Below are positions 9,167-19,828 of a stretch of 64,000 nt of DNA, piece by piece. The DNA is from Bacteroidales bacterium (GTDB lineage Bacteria; Bacteroidota; Bacteroidia; Bacteroidales; P3). The DNA lies in the NCBI GenBank assembly GCA_017522105.1, contig JAFXAA010000031.1:1-64000 (forward strand). The letters run 5' to 3'. Position numbers and translations under genes: made by a program. The notes below the pieces were generated by a model, which saw only the letters and a list, made by a program, of their open reading frames with translations, made no database searches and had not been told where the DNA came from. Positions within the stretch are counted from its first letter, which is position 1, and each line of letters opens with the position of its first letter.

Positions 9167-10422
9167 GAAAGACCATCCTCGTCATCGGACGCGAGTGCCG
9201 CCTGCGCCTGCGGCGACCGGCTTTCTGGGTGCTCACACTCCTGGTGCCCGTCGTCATCACGCTGCTCTACGCCCTCCCCGTCGTCGCCGCACGCCATGCC
9301 GACGAACGCACCACCGTGTACGTCGTAGACCAGACAGGCCTCTTCGAGAACGGCCTCCAGTCCACCGAGGCACTGGCCTTCAAGCCCATGCCCTCGCTCG
9401 ACTACGCGCAGCGGCAAGCCGCCGACCGCGACGTAGTGCTCCTCATACCCCTGCGCGAGACCACCATACCGCACGACGCCTTCCTCTACTACCGCGGCAC
9501 GCCGCCGTCGCTCGACGTGCAGAGCGCCGTGGACGCACAGCTGCAGACCCTCCTGCACAACGCCATCCTCGAGGACGTCTACAACGTCGAGCCCGCCGTC
9601 TACCATTCTGTCGAAGCCGCGCACCTGCGCCTCCACACCCGCGACACCGCCACCGGCCACGAGAGCCACCTGCGCGTCAGGAGCGTCGTGGCCCTCGTGC
9701 TGGCAGTCCTCATGGCCCTCGCCCTGCTGCTCTTCGGCATCACGGTGACACGCGCCGTGCAGGAAGAGCGCCACAACCGCGTGGCCGAAATCGTGGCCAC
9801 CTCGGCGCGGCCCGGCGAGCTGCTTGCCGGCAAAGTGTGCGGCGTGGCCCTCACAGCCACCCTGCAGCTCGTCCTGTGGGTGACGCTCACCGCCGCTGCC
9901 ATAGGCGGCGTGCAGGCCGCCAACCCCGACCTCTTCGAGCAGGCCCGCCAAGCGCAGCAGATGCACTCCATAGCCACCAAGGGCGCCGAAGCCACGGCAC
10001 AGTACAGCGCCCCCGTGGAGCTGGTGGACCAGACCGTCCAAGGCCTCGCATCCATACAGCTGCCCCTCGTGGCAGGCATCTTCGCCCTCTTCTTCCTGCT
10101 GAGCTACATGCTCTACGGCTCGCTGCTGGCCGCCGTGGCAGCCCGCGCCGACAGCGAGAGCGACGCCACCCTGCGCACCCTCGTCGTAGGGTCGCCGCTG
10201 CTTCTGGCCCTCGCGCTGGCGCCCCTGGTGCTCCATGCCCCCTCGGGAGCCATGGCCTTGTGGCTCACCCTGGTGCCCTTCACCGCGCCCGTGGCGGCCA
10301 TGCTGCGCCTCCCCTTCGGCCTCCCGTTGTGGCAGGTAGCCCTCGCCGCAGCACTCCTGCTGCTCTTCGCCGCCGCCGCCACCGCCCTCGCCGCCCGCAC
10401 CTACCAGCGCCACGTGGTGTAA
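9163..10422 (+). CDS. ABC-2 type transporter permease (NatB-like)
   Basis: The 419-residue protein has the ABC-2 permease layout. One membrane helix at about residues 18-38 is followed by a large extracytoplasmic domain (about 40-170). A block of five or six helices then fills the C-terminal half, beginning with VVALVLAVLMALALLLFGITV, followed by the characteristic cytoplasmic phrase QEERHNRVAEIVATSARPGELLAGK. It pairs with the overlapping ATPase gene upstream. The pair probably exports a small molecule, ion or lipid; the substrate cannot be read from the sequence. It is the last gene before an intergenic repeat region. Confidence 0.9.
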   Translation: MRKTILVIGRECRLRLRRPAFWVLTLLVPVVITLLYALPVVAARHADERTTVYVVDQTGLFENGLQSTEALAFKPMPSLDYAQRQAADRDVVLLIPLRETTIPHDAFLYYRGTPPSLDVQSAVDAQLQTLLHNAILEDVYNVEPAVYHSVEAAHLRLHTRDTATGHESHLRVRSVVALVLAVLMALALLLFGITVTRAVQEERHNRVAEIVATSARPGELLAGKVCGVALTATLQLVLWVTLTAAAIGGVQAANPDLFEQARQAQQMHSIATKGAEATAQYSAPVELVDQTVQGLASIQLPLVAGIFALFFLLSYMLYGSLLAAVAARADSESDATLRTLVVGSPLLLALALAPLVLHAPSGAMALWLTLVPFTAPVAAMLRLPFGLPLWQVALAAALLLLFAAAATALAARTYQRHVV

Positions 10423-10627
10423 GCCCCACCCTGCACCGACGCCACCGACGCGAGCCCGCTCCGACATAGCCGCCGGGCCTCCGTTCTGCACATGCCATTG
10501 ACATGCACCCCCGACAGGGTTGAACCGCTCGACCCTGCCAGGGGTCGCATGCTAATAGCCTCATCCCGCCAACATCAACACACACGACCCCGCCAGGGGG
10601 CGCACCTTCCCTCCCCGGTACCGGTAC
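10423..10627. other. Gene-free spacer between ABC permease and recJ, upstream part
   Basis: No coding potential is visible. It is GC-rich and contains two 20-bp related palindromic copies at 10530-10549 and 10585-10604 (see separate entry). No terminator with a U-tract is visible. Confidence 0.6.
10530..10604. repeat. Two copies of a short REP-like palindrome
   Basis: CGACCCTGCCAGGGGTCGCA (10530-10549) and CGACCCCGCCAGGGGGCGCA (10585-10604) are near-identical imperfect palindromes 55 bp apart. A related GGGGGTGCGACATGCTA string follows the transposase gene near 23980, so this may be another REP type. Confidence 0.6.
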
Positions 10628-10715
10628 GGAGTCCCTACGGCATTTCTTCAGTAGTTCTTCAGTAGTTCTTCAGTGTTTGACTGAAGAACTACTGAAGAAA
10701 TGCCGTAGGGGCTCC
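10628..10715. repeat. 11-bp-period palindromic intergenic repeat, copy 2
   Basis: Left arm 10628-10663 and right arm 10680-10715 are 36-bp inverted repeats differing at one position, around a 16-base loop. Units of 11 bp (such as TCTTCAGTAGT) make up the inner part and CCGTAGGGGCT-type units the outer part. It lies between the ABC permease and the recJ promoter, without a U-tract, so it does not look like an ordinary terminator. Confidence 0.9.
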
Positions 10716-10806
10716 GGTGGTGATGCGGGGCAGAGGGGTATGAACAACACTATGGCGCTAAAGCTGACGAGTTTGAAATGCACAAAAAAACGCGCGTTGA
10801 AAAGTT

Positions 10807-10840
10807 TTTGCGCGTATGTAAAAAAAACTTCGTATCTTTA
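10807..10840 (+). promoter_or_regulatory. recJ promoter
   Basis: TTTG at 10807-10810 and TATCTTTA at 10833-10840 are separated by 22 bp, close to the Bacteroidota TTTG/TAnnTTTG arrangement. The recJ ATG follows at 10854. Confidence 0.65.
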
Positions 10841-10853
10841 CGGCCAGAAAAAT

Positions 10854-12701
10854 ATGAAAGAAAAACGTTGGATAATCAGAAAAGACTATGATTTAGAGAC
10901 TGTTGAAAAACTTGCTGCTTCGATTGGGGTAGACCGAATTATCGCCACACTGCTCGTAGAGCGGGGTGTTACGACGTATGAAGAGGCGAGGAAATTCTTC
11001 CGCCCGGGGCTCGACCAAATCCACGACCCCTTCCTGATGAAAGGCATGCGCGAAGCGATAGACCGCATCAACGAAGCAATCAGACGGCAAGAACGAATCA
11101 TGGTTTACGGCGACTACGATGTCGACGGGACGTCGGCCGTGGCGCTGGTGTACAGCTACTTCAAGGAGCTGGACCGCAACATAGACTTCTACGTGCCCGA
11201 CCGCGAACGCGAGGGCTACGGCATCTCCTACCAGGGCATCGACTATGCCCACGAGACGGGAGTGAAGCTGATGATAGCCCTGGACTGCGGCATCAAGGCC
11301 ATGGAGCAGGTGGACTATGCCAAGGAACGCGGCATAGACTTCATCATCGGCGACCACCACCTGCCCGGCGACGAGGTGCCGCGGGCCGTGGCGGTGCTCG
11401 ACCCCAAGCAAGCCGACTGCCCCTACCCCTACAAGGAGCTCAGCGGCTGCGGCATAGGTTTCAAGATAGTGGAAGCCCACTTGGAGGAGCGCATGGGCGT
11501 GCGCCTGTGCGACCTGCCGGAGCAGCTCGACGCCCACCGGCGCCAGCGCCAGGAGGAACTCAAGCTCCGCCTGCTGAAGTATCTTGACCTGGTGGCTGTG
11601 AGCATAGCCTCGGACATAGTGCCCATCATGGGCGAGAACCGCGTGCTGGCCTTCTTCGGCCTGCGCGTGCTCAACACCAAGCCGCGTCCCGGCATAGAGG
11701 CCATCCTGCACTACGGCCATGTGGACAAGCGGCGCGCCGACCAGAACGAGGGCGGCGAGCAGGGCGCCCCAGGCGAAAAGAAGCCCGGATACTTTGAGAA
11801 AGACCTCACCATCAGCGACCTGGTCTTCCTCATAGGGCCGCGCATCAACGCCGCCGGCCGCATCAGGTCGGCCTTCGACAGCGTGCGCCTCATGCTCACC
11901 GACGATCCTGCTATAGCGAGGCAGCTGGCCGACGACATCAACCAGTACAACATGGAGCGCAAGGACCTGGACACCAGTGCCACCGAGGAGGCCAAACGGC
12001 GCATCGACACCGACCCCTTCTACGCCGGGCGCCAGTCGCTGGTGCTCTACGACCCGGGGTGGCACCGCGGCGTGGTGGGCATCGTGGCCAGCCGCATCGT
12101 GGAGGCCTACAACAAGCCCGCCATAGTCTTCACCGAGGGCAGCGACGGCTTGATTACGGGTTCGGCGAGGTCGCTCAAGGAGTTCGACATGCACGAGGCC
12201 CTGGAGAAGTGCGCCGACCTGCTGGAGCACTTCGGCGGCCACAAGAGCGCCGCCGGCGTGAGCCTGCGCAAGGAGAACATGCGGGCCTTTGTGGACCGTC
12301 TTGAGAAGCTGGTGCGCGAGAGCATAGGCACCGAGGAGGTGGTGCCGGAGGTGGAGGTGGACGCCGAGATAGGCTTCTCGCAGGTGACGCCGAAGTTCCT
12401 GCGCATCCTCAAGCAGTTCGCCCCCTTCGGGCCGGAGAACAACGTGCCGGTCTTCGTCAGCCGCGAGCTGGTGGACACTGGCAACGCACGCATCGTTGGC
12501 ACCAACCACCTCAAGTTCAACGCCATCCCCCTCACCGAACGCTCGGCCCCCTACCCCGCCATAGCTTTCCAGATGGGCGAGGCCCTGCAGCGCACGCAGC
12601 ACGGCGAGCGGTTCGACCTCTGCTACCAGCTGGAGGAGAACTACTGGCGCGGCCGCACCGAGATACAGCTCAACGTGAAAGACATAAAATTCGTGGACTA
12701 A
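10854..12701 (+). CDS. recJ: Single-stranded-DNA-specific exonuclease RecJ
   Basis: 5'-3' exonuclease on single-stranded DNA, acting in recombination and repair. The 615-residue length is normal. DHH phosphoesterase motifs are present: YGDYDVDGTSA (about residues 84-94), DCGIKA, DHHLPG (about 167-172) and the DHHA1-region GGHKSAAG. ATG 10854 is chosen because it follows a good promoter and starts MKEKRWIIRKDYD; upstream in-frame ATGs lie in the repeat and promoter. Three bases separate it from ettA, so the two probably form an operon. Confidence 0.96.
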   Translation: MKEKRWIIRKDYDLETVEKLAASIGVDRIIATLLVERGVTTYEEARKFFRPGLDQIHDPFLMKGMREAIDRINEAIRRQERIMVYGDYDVDGTSAVALVYSYFKELDRNIDFYVPDREREGYGISYQGIDYAHETGVKLMIALDCGIKAMEQVDYAKERGIDFIIGDHHLPGDEVPRAVAVLDPKQADCPYPYKELSGCGIGFKIVEAHLEERMGVRLCDLPEQLDAHRRQRQEELKLRLLKYLDLVAVSIASDIVPIMGENRVLAFFGLRVLNTKPRPGIEAILHYGHVDKRRADQNEGGEQGAPGEKKPGYFEKDLTISDLVFLIGPRINAAGRIRSAFDSVRLMLTDDPAIARQLADDINQYNMERKDLDTSATEEAKRRIDTDPFYAGRQSLVLYDPGWHRGVVGIVASRIVEAYNKPAIVFTEGSDGLITGSARSLKEFDMHEALEKCADLLEHFGGHKSAAGVSLRKENMRAFVDRLEKLVRESIGTEEVVPEVEVDAEIGFSQVTPKFLRILKQFAPFGPENNVPVFVSRELVDTGNARIVGTNHLKFNAIPLTERSAPYPAIAFQMGEALQRTQHGERFDLCYQLEENYWRGRTEIQLNVKDIKFVD

Positions 12702-12704
12702 ACT

Positions 12705-14375
<1,671 letters not shown>

Positions 14376-14382
14376 CCACACA

Positions 14383-15441
14383 ATGACACTACTTATCATA
14401 TTCCTGTTAGGTGCGCTGTCGATATCGTTCCTCTGTTCGATATTGGAAGCTGTGCTGATGTCCACTCCGTTGTCGTATATCACCATGCGCGAGGACGAAG
14501 GCTACCGGTCTGCCACCCTGTTCAAGAAATACAAGCAGGATAATGCCCAGGCCATTGCTGCCATACTGAGTTTGAACACCATCGCCCACACCATCGGTGC
14601 AGCAGGTGTGGGACAACAGGCAGCCATAGCGCTGGACAGCGTGCCCTTCGGCGTAGTGTCGACGGTGACGACGGTGCTCATACTCATCTTTTCCGAGATT
14701 GTGCCCAAGACCATCGGCACCAACAACTGGCGACGCATGATGGGCTTCACGGCCAACACCATCCGGGTGCTCATCTTCGTGCTCTATCCTGTGGTGGTAC
14801 TGGTGCAATGGCTCACCAAGCTCATCTCGCGCAAGGACGAGGAGGAGACCGCCGTAAGCCGCGAGGAGGTGGCGGCGATGGCCGACATGGGCGAGGACGA
14901 GGGCGTCATTGACGAGGACGAGAACAAGATAATACAGAACGTCATAAAGCTGAACGACATAAAGGCCTACGACGTGATGACGCCGCGCGTGGTGGCCGCC
15001 ACCGCCAAGGAGAGCATGACCCTCAAGGCCTTCTACCGCAACGACGAGTACAGCCACTTCTCGCGCATACCCGTGTACGCCGAGGAGGAAGACTTCATCA
15101 CAGGCTACGTGCTGCGCAGCGAGGTGTTGGAAGAGCTGGCGGAGGACCACTTCGGCATGACGCTGGGCGAGATAAAACGCACCATACCGCTCTTCAACGA
15201 AGAGATGAGCGTGGCCGACATCTGGGATTCGCTACTGAAACACAAGGAGCAGATTGCCGGCATCATCGACGAGTTCGGCTCTTTCCAGGGCATCATCACC
15301 CTTGAGGACATCATAGAGACCATCTTCGGCCTTGAGATTATAGACGAAAGCGACGAGGTGGCCGACATGCAGCAGTACGCCCGCGAGCGGTGGCAGCAGC
15401 GCCAGCGCCGCTTCAAGGAGATAAAGCTGCCCGAAAACTAA
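14383..15441 (+). CDS. CNNM/CorC-type transporter with CBS pair
   Basis: The 352-residue protein has a DUF21/CNNM membrane domain (about residues 1-150; helices at the N-terminus, the SVPFGVVSTVTTVLILIFSE region and a third helix following), then a CBS-domain pair (about 190-330) with the conserved MTPRVV and IIDEFGSFQGIITLEDI phrases. The CorC_HlyC C-terminal domain is missing; after the CBS pair only a charged tail (ARERWQQRQRRFKEIKL) remains. Homologues move Mg2+ or other divalent cations, with nucleotide sensing by the CBS domains. It follows ettA by 7 bp and may be co-transcribed. Confidence 0.9.
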   Translation: MTLLIIFLLGALSISFLCSILEAVLMSTPLSYITMREDEGYRSATLFKKYKQDNAQAIAAILSLNTIAHTIGAAGVGQQAAIALDSVPFGVVSTVTTVLILIFSEIVPKTIGTNNWRRMMGFTANTIRVLIFVLYPVVVLVQWLTKLISRKDEEETAVSREEVAAMADMGEDEGVIDEDENKIIQNVIKLNDIKAYDVMTPRVVAATAKESMTLKAFYRNDEYSHFSRIPVYAEEEDFITGYVLRSEVLEELAEDHFGMTLGEIKRTIPLFNEEMSVADIWDSLLKHKEQIAGIIDEFGSFQGIITLEDIIETIFGLEIIDESDEVADMQQYARERWQQRQRRFKEIKLPEN

Positions 15442-15476
15442 ACCCCACATACAACAATAATCATTAGTTCTCACCA

Positions 15477-17213
15477 ATGACAACCACAGACATCATCTTC
15501 ATCATCGTCAACCTGGCAGGTGCATTGGCGGTCTTCCTGTTTGCCATGAAGCTCATGAGCGAGGGCCTGCAGAAGATAGCCGGCAGCAAGATGCGCTCCG
15601 TACTGAAACACATCACCGGCAACCCCGTCAGCGGCATCCTCACAGGTACAGTCGTCACCGCAGCCATCCAGAGCTCCTCGGCCACAACGGTCATGGTGGT
15701 GAGCTTTGTCAATGCCGGCCTACTGTCGCTGGCGGGCGCCGTTGCCGTCATCATGGGCGCCAACATCGGCACCACGGTTACGGCATGGATAATCACGCTC
15801 TTCGGCCTCGGCGAAGGGGCTGGAGGGTTCAGCCTGCCCATGTTGCTGGCCGCCATAAGCCTGTTCTTCATATTCTCCAGCCGCGACAGGATGAAGTCCA
15901 TAGGCCAGACGGTCATAGGCCTTGCCCTGCTGCTGGTCGGCATGGAGCTACTACAGAAACCTCTGGCCAACCTTGACCAATACCCGGAGTTTCTCAACAT
16001 GCTTGGCACGCTGAGCGGCTACGGCTTCTGGTCCATCCTGCTCTTCGTGGCCATCGGCGCCATCCTGACATGTCTGGTGCAGGCCTCGGCGGCCATGATG
16101 GCCATCACGCTGGTGATGTGCTATAACGGCTGGATAGGCTTCGACGTGGCCGTCGCCCTCGTCATGGGCCAGAATATCGGCACCACGATAACAGCCAACC
16201 TGGCGGCAATTGTGGCCAACGCCGCAGGCAAGAAAGCGGCCCGCGCCCACCTGGTGTTCAACGTCATCGGTGTCATCATCACGCTCATCGTTTTCTCTCC
16301 CCTCATGCACTTCATTGCCTTCCTCACACAGAACATTACCGGCTGCAGCCCCTACACCGCCGTCGACGACCCGGCATACAACCACGACTCTGTACCTCTG
16401 GCCATCTCACTCTTCCACACAATCTTCAACGTTGGCAACACCATCATCCTCGCTTTCTTCATACCACAGATACTGAAGATTGTCAACTGGATGGTGAAGA
16501 CCAAGACCGAGGACACCGAGGATGACTTCCGCCTGACCTACATTGAGGGCAACTGGCTCTCCACAGCCGAGCTCAACTTGCAGAGCGCCAAGAGCGAGAT
16601 AGAGGAGTTCAGCAAGCGCGTGCTGCGAATGTACACCTTCCTGCCGGGTCTGCGCACCGCCAAGAGCGACGAGGAGTTCGACGCCATCATGGACCGCATA
16701 GCCAAATACGAGAACATCACAGACCGTATGGACCTTGAGCTGACCAAGTTCCTCACCAAGGTGGGCTCCGGCGACATCAGCGCCCATGCCTCGACGCGCG
16801 TCAGCACTATGCTGCGCATCATAGACAACCTTGAGAGCATCGGCGACGCCGTCTACCAGATAGCCATGACACGCAAGAACAAGCGCGAGGACGCCGTCCA
16901 CTTCGACGCAAGCCTCAACGCCAACCTCTCCCACATGAGTGAACTGGTGCAGAACGCCCTTGACGTCATGGACAAGAACCTCCACGACTACGACCACGTG
17001 GACCTCGACACCGCCTATGCCGCCGAACACGCCATCAACACATACCGAGACCAGCTGCGTTCGCAGCATCTCGACGCCCTCAAGCACGGTACCTACGACT
17101 ACTCTATAGGCAACGCCTACAGCAGTCTCTACGCCCTCTACGAGAAGCTTGGCGACTATGTTATCAACATCTCTGAGGCCATCGACGGCTCACGCAAGCA
17201 TACCGAAGACTAA
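15477..17213 (+). CDS. Na+/phosphate symporter family protein with PhoU-like C-terminus
   Basis: The 578-residue protein has the two inverted Na/Pi-cotransporter repeats, each marked by a Q-S/A-S motif in a membrane helix: TAAIQSSSATTVMVV (about residues 57-71) and CLVQASAAMMAITLV (about 197-211), plus GANIGTT and GQNIGTT. From about residue 355 a helical PhoU-like domain follows. It likely imports phosphate with sodium. It is convergent with the SGNH-like gene; the two CDS overlap by 4 bp at their stops. No terminator is visible there. Confidence 0.93.
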   Translation: MTTTDIIFIIVNLAGALAVFLFAMKLMSEGLQKIAGSKMRSVLKHITGNPVSGILTGTVVTAAIQSSSATTVMVVSFVNAGLLSLAGAVAVIMGANIGTTVTAWIITLFGLGEGAGGFSLPMLLAAISLFFIFSSRDRMKSIGQTVIGLALLLVGMELLQKPLANLDQYPEFLNMLGTLSGYGFWSILLFVAIGAILTCLVQASAAMMAITLVMCYNGWIGFDVAVALVMGQNIGTTITANLAAIVANAAGKKAARAHLVFNVIGVIITLIVFSPLMHFIAFLTQNITGCSPYTAVDDPAYNHDSVPLAISLFHTIFNVGNTIILAFFIPQILKIVNWMVKTKTEDTEDDFRLTYIEGNWLSTAELNLQSAKSEIEEFSKRVLRMYTFLPGLRTAKSDEEFDAIMDRIAKYENITDRMDLELTKFLTKVGSGDISAHASTRVSTMLRIIDNLESIGDAVYQIAMTRKNKREDAVHFDASLNANLSHMSELVQNALDVMDKNLHDYDHVDLDTAYAAEHAINTYRDQLRSQHLDALKHGTYDYSIGNAYSSLYALYEKLGDYVINISEAIDGSRKHTED

Positions 17214-18130
17214 AGATTCCTGATACTATCGCCAACCATCTGAGTAAACCGCAGTGCACCGCGCCGGTTCAGATGGTTGGCATTACTCATGTCATCCGCC
17301 GTAAACAGCGGACTGGACATATAGTCCATGTAGACCACATTGTGGTACTCGGCACACAGGCTGTCGGTTGCAGCGTGCAATACATCCAACTGACGCTGCT
17401 CGATAAAAGACCGGAAGTACTCATGTACGGGGCAGCTAATCAGAACCACCGTGACTCCGCGCCCAGCGCACATTTCCGCTATCTTCCGAAGGCAGGCCAT
17501 GTTGCCAGAATAGATTGTCATCGCAGTACTGTCGTTTACCTTCGTATGTTCTAACGCAGTTTGCCAGCCGTAATAGCGCCAATACTCATCATTGTAGGAC
17601 TCTACGGCAAGTGAGGCATGGCCGTCTTCATGTATGGTATCAGTCCGCGAGAGAGTCTCCTGCCACCACACAAGCCAGTTGAAGCGGCTCACTTCAAGCC
17701 GTTCAAGTGCTGACACTGAATAGTGAGGATTGTCCCAATATATTGCATATTTCTTTCGCAAGGCGGCATAGTCTTCATCGTAGTCTATATTGAGAAACAG
17801 TGACAGGTAATTCAAGTCCAGCACCACATATTTCAGCGAGTCCATCCTGTCAATATAACGCTTCAGTATCCAATAGTCGTTCTGTATATCCTGCGACGAA
17901 CCTGCACAGGAGAAGCCTCTGCCGAGCCCCAGACCGTTTGGTATAACGGCGCGGTTGGTGTTCGACGAGCCAAGTACCAGCACCTGCACCTCCTCGGCGT
18001 GGCGCTCCATCCAATGGCTTTTGTACATGTGCTCATGCGGGAAAGCATGCAGGACAAACTCCCACAGTACAACGACAGCCATAATCAACACCAACGACGG
18101 AACAATTATTTTCAGCAGGAATCTCTTCAT
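17210..18130 (-). CDS. SGNH-hydrolase-like membrane-anchored protein
   Basis: The 306-residue protein has one N-terminal membrane helix (about residues 7-27), then an extracytoplasmic domain with SGNH-like landmarks: LGSSNTNRA (block I, nucleophile Ser near residue 55), LDLNYLSL, and a C-terminal DMSNANHLN whose Asp..His spacing fits block V. Family members in this setting (AlgJ/AlgX/DltD-like partners of MBOAT proteins) transfer or remove acyl groups on surface polymers. It is the last gene of the minus-strand operon, 3 bp after the MBOAT gene. GC content is visibly lower than in neighbouring genes. Confidence 0.75.
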   Translation of the reverse strand: MKRFLLKIIVPSLVLIMAVVVLWEFVLHAFPHEHMYKSHWMERHAEEVQVLVLGSSNTNRAVIPNGLGLGRGFSCAGSSQDIQNDYWILKRYIDRMDSLKYVVLDLNYLSLFLNIDYDEDYAALRKKYAIYWDNPHYSVSALERLEVSRFNWLVWWQETLSRTDTIHEDGHASLAVESYNDEYWRYYGWQTALEHTKVNDSTAMTIYSGNMACLRKIAEMCAGRGVTVVLISCPVHEYFRSFIEQRQLDVLHAATDSLCAEYHNVVYMDYMSSPLFTADDMSNANHLNRRGALRFTQMVGDSIRNL

Positions 18131-18133
18131 GGC

Positions 18134-19582
18134 CTAAAACTTTTGGTATATAAACACCTGTGTAGTTGACGAGCCCAGGAACAACACCAGCGCCACCAGC
18201 ACCACCACCAATGCCACCACAGCCACTGGCCGTTCAGCGCGCAGCAGTCCGTCACCTATCTTTCCGCCACGGCATTCCTCCATCCAGTCGTTGACCACCA
18301 CTACTGCCAGGCACAGCAGACCAGCCGCAAGGCTATGAGCCATATATGGCGGTAGCTCGTTCTTACCATTATTAAACACTTGCGCCATGAAGCCGATAGC
18401 ATCCGGAACACTAACACTGCGGAAAATTATCTGCCCCACAACTATCAGCAGGTAAGTACCTATTATCCGCAATAGAACAGCCGGCGGCAGCAGCCAGCCG
18501 TAGCGCCACTTGAACTTGTTTTTCTTGTTCATGCGGCCGCGCAGTATCAGCGGCACAAAAAGCAAAGCATAGTAGAAGCCGAAGAGGCCGTAAGTCCAGT
18601 TGGCACCGTGCCAGAACCCGACCAACAGGAAGTTCACCACACAAGCCAGCACCGTACCCCAACGGTCTAAATTACGAAAACTCAAGTTAAGCGGTATGAA
18701 CACATAGTCCGTAAGCCACGAGGTGAGACTCATGTGCCACCGCCGCCAGTATTCCGCAACATTTTGCGCGAAGAACGGGCGGTTGAAGTTCTCTGCCACC
18801 TTTAACCCCAGCATACTCGACAAGCCAATGGCCATGTGAGAATAGCCAGCGAAATCGGCATACAACTGCAACGGATACAACAATGCAGCCAGCACAACCA
18901 TACCTCCACTCCACTCGCTGTATTGCGCGAAGATCACATCCACAAAGACAAACAGCTGGTCGGCAACGCATACCTTCATAAAACATCCCCATACAAAACG
19001 CTTAAGGCCACCGACAAGCACGCCATAGTCCCCCCTGCGTTCCACAGCCAGCTGAGGAAGCAGCTGCTGCGGTCTGTCGATGGGGCCTGCCATCAGCGTG
19101 GGGAAAAACATAACATAGATGCCGAAAGCCACCACATCACGTGTAGGCTCCAGCGTGCCGCGGTTCACCTCGATGGCATAGCTCAACAGCCTGAAGGTGA
19201 AGAACGAGATGCCCATAGGCAACAAGAGTTCCAATGCCACGCTCTCACGCCCCAGCATGGTGCATATCTCACTGTAGAAAAAGCCATAATACTTGAAATA
19301 CAGCAGTGGCAACAGCCCCACAACCACAGTGGCACGTGTCAGCCACGCCGCAGCATTCGCTGCACCTTTATTCTTCAGGTTCCCTATCCACAAGCCTGCG
19401 CCATAAAACATCAGTGTCATCGCCACCAACATCGGCAACATGCGAAGATCCATTATCGCATAGAAGACGAGGCTGGCCGCCAACAGCAGCACGTTCTGCC
19501 ACATCCGGCGCCTTTGCAGCAGGTAATACGCAGCGAAGACCACCGCGAAGAACCCCAAGAACTTCCACGATGCCAGTGTCAT
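18134..19582 (-). CDS. MBOAT family O-acyltransferase
   Basis: The 482-residue polytopic protein belongs to the MBOAT (AlgI/DltB-like) family, which moves acyl groups across the membrane onto extracellular acceptors. Landmarks are the N-terminal FFAVVFAAYYLLQRR, the central PTLMAGPIDRPQQLLPQL, YWRRWHMSLTSWLTDYVFIP (typical AlgI signature) and the catalytic-His region VGFWHGANWTYGLFG. The start at 19582 gives MTLASWKFLGFF, 1 bp after the ACP stop; an upstream ATG at 19621 would overlap the ACP gene. The adjacent ACP and SGNH-like genes support an acyl-transfer relay. Confidence 0.92.
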   Translation of the reverse strand: MTLASWKFLGFFAVVFAAYYLLQRRRMWQNVLLLAASLVFYAIMDLRMLPMLVAMTLMFYGAGLWIGNLKNKGAANAAAWLTRATVVVGLLPLLYFKYYGFFYSEICTMLGRESVALELLLPMGISFFTFRLLSYAIEVNRGTLEPTRDVVAFGIYVMFFPTLMAGPIDRPQQLLPQLAVERRGDYGVLVGGLKRFVWGCFMKVCVADQLFVFVDVIFAQYSEWSGGMVVLAALLYPLQLYADFAGYSHMAIGLSSMLGLKVAENFNRPFFAQNVAEYWRRWHMSLTSWLTDYVFIPLNLSFRNLDRWGTVLACVVNFLLVGFWHGANWTYGLFGFYYALLFVPLILRGRMNKKNKFKWRYGWLLPPAVLLRIIGTYLLIVVGQIIFRSVSVPDAIGFMAQVFNNGKNELPPYMAHSLAAGLLCLAVVVVNDWMEECRGGKIGDGLLRAERPVAVVALVVVLVALVLFLGSSTTQVFIYQKF

Positions 19583-19583
19583 G

Positions 19584-19826
19584 CTATGCTTTGTGCCTTG
19601 CCACGCTCTCCACCATCTCACCCACGTTCTTCCAGGTCAATATTTCGGCCGATGTAAATCTTATGCCAAAAGCCTTCTCCACGGCACGCACCAGCTCCAC
19701 ATGCGTCAGCGAGTCCCAATCTTCTATGTCGTTGGCGGTGGTAGCCATCGTGAGTGCTATTTCTTCATCGTCGAGCACATCGCGGAACACCTCTTCCACT
19801 TTGTGCAGTATCTCTGCGTTCTCCAT
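19584..19826 (-). CDS. Acyl carrier protein
   Basis: An 80-residue acidic ACP with the phosphopantetheine attachment motif DWDSLTHVEL (Ser about residue 39). The start at 19826 (MENAEILHK) lies 2 bp after the FkbH stop; a longer frame starting at 19853 would overlap that gene. In this operon it probably carries the group loaded by the FkbH-like protein to the MBOAT protein rather than serving fatty-acid synthesis. Confidence 0.93.
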   Translation of the reverse strand: MENAEILHKVEEVFRDVLDDEEIALTMATTANDIEDWDSLTHVELVRAVEKAFGIRFTSAEILTWKNVGEMVESVARHKA

Positions 19827-19828
19827 AT

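Noticed and set aside
10628-10715. Copy-2 palindrome as Rho-independent terminator of the ABC operon
   Set aside because: The 36-bp arms are far longer than terminator stems and no U-tract follows on either strand; the same modules occur at other places unrelated to gene ends.
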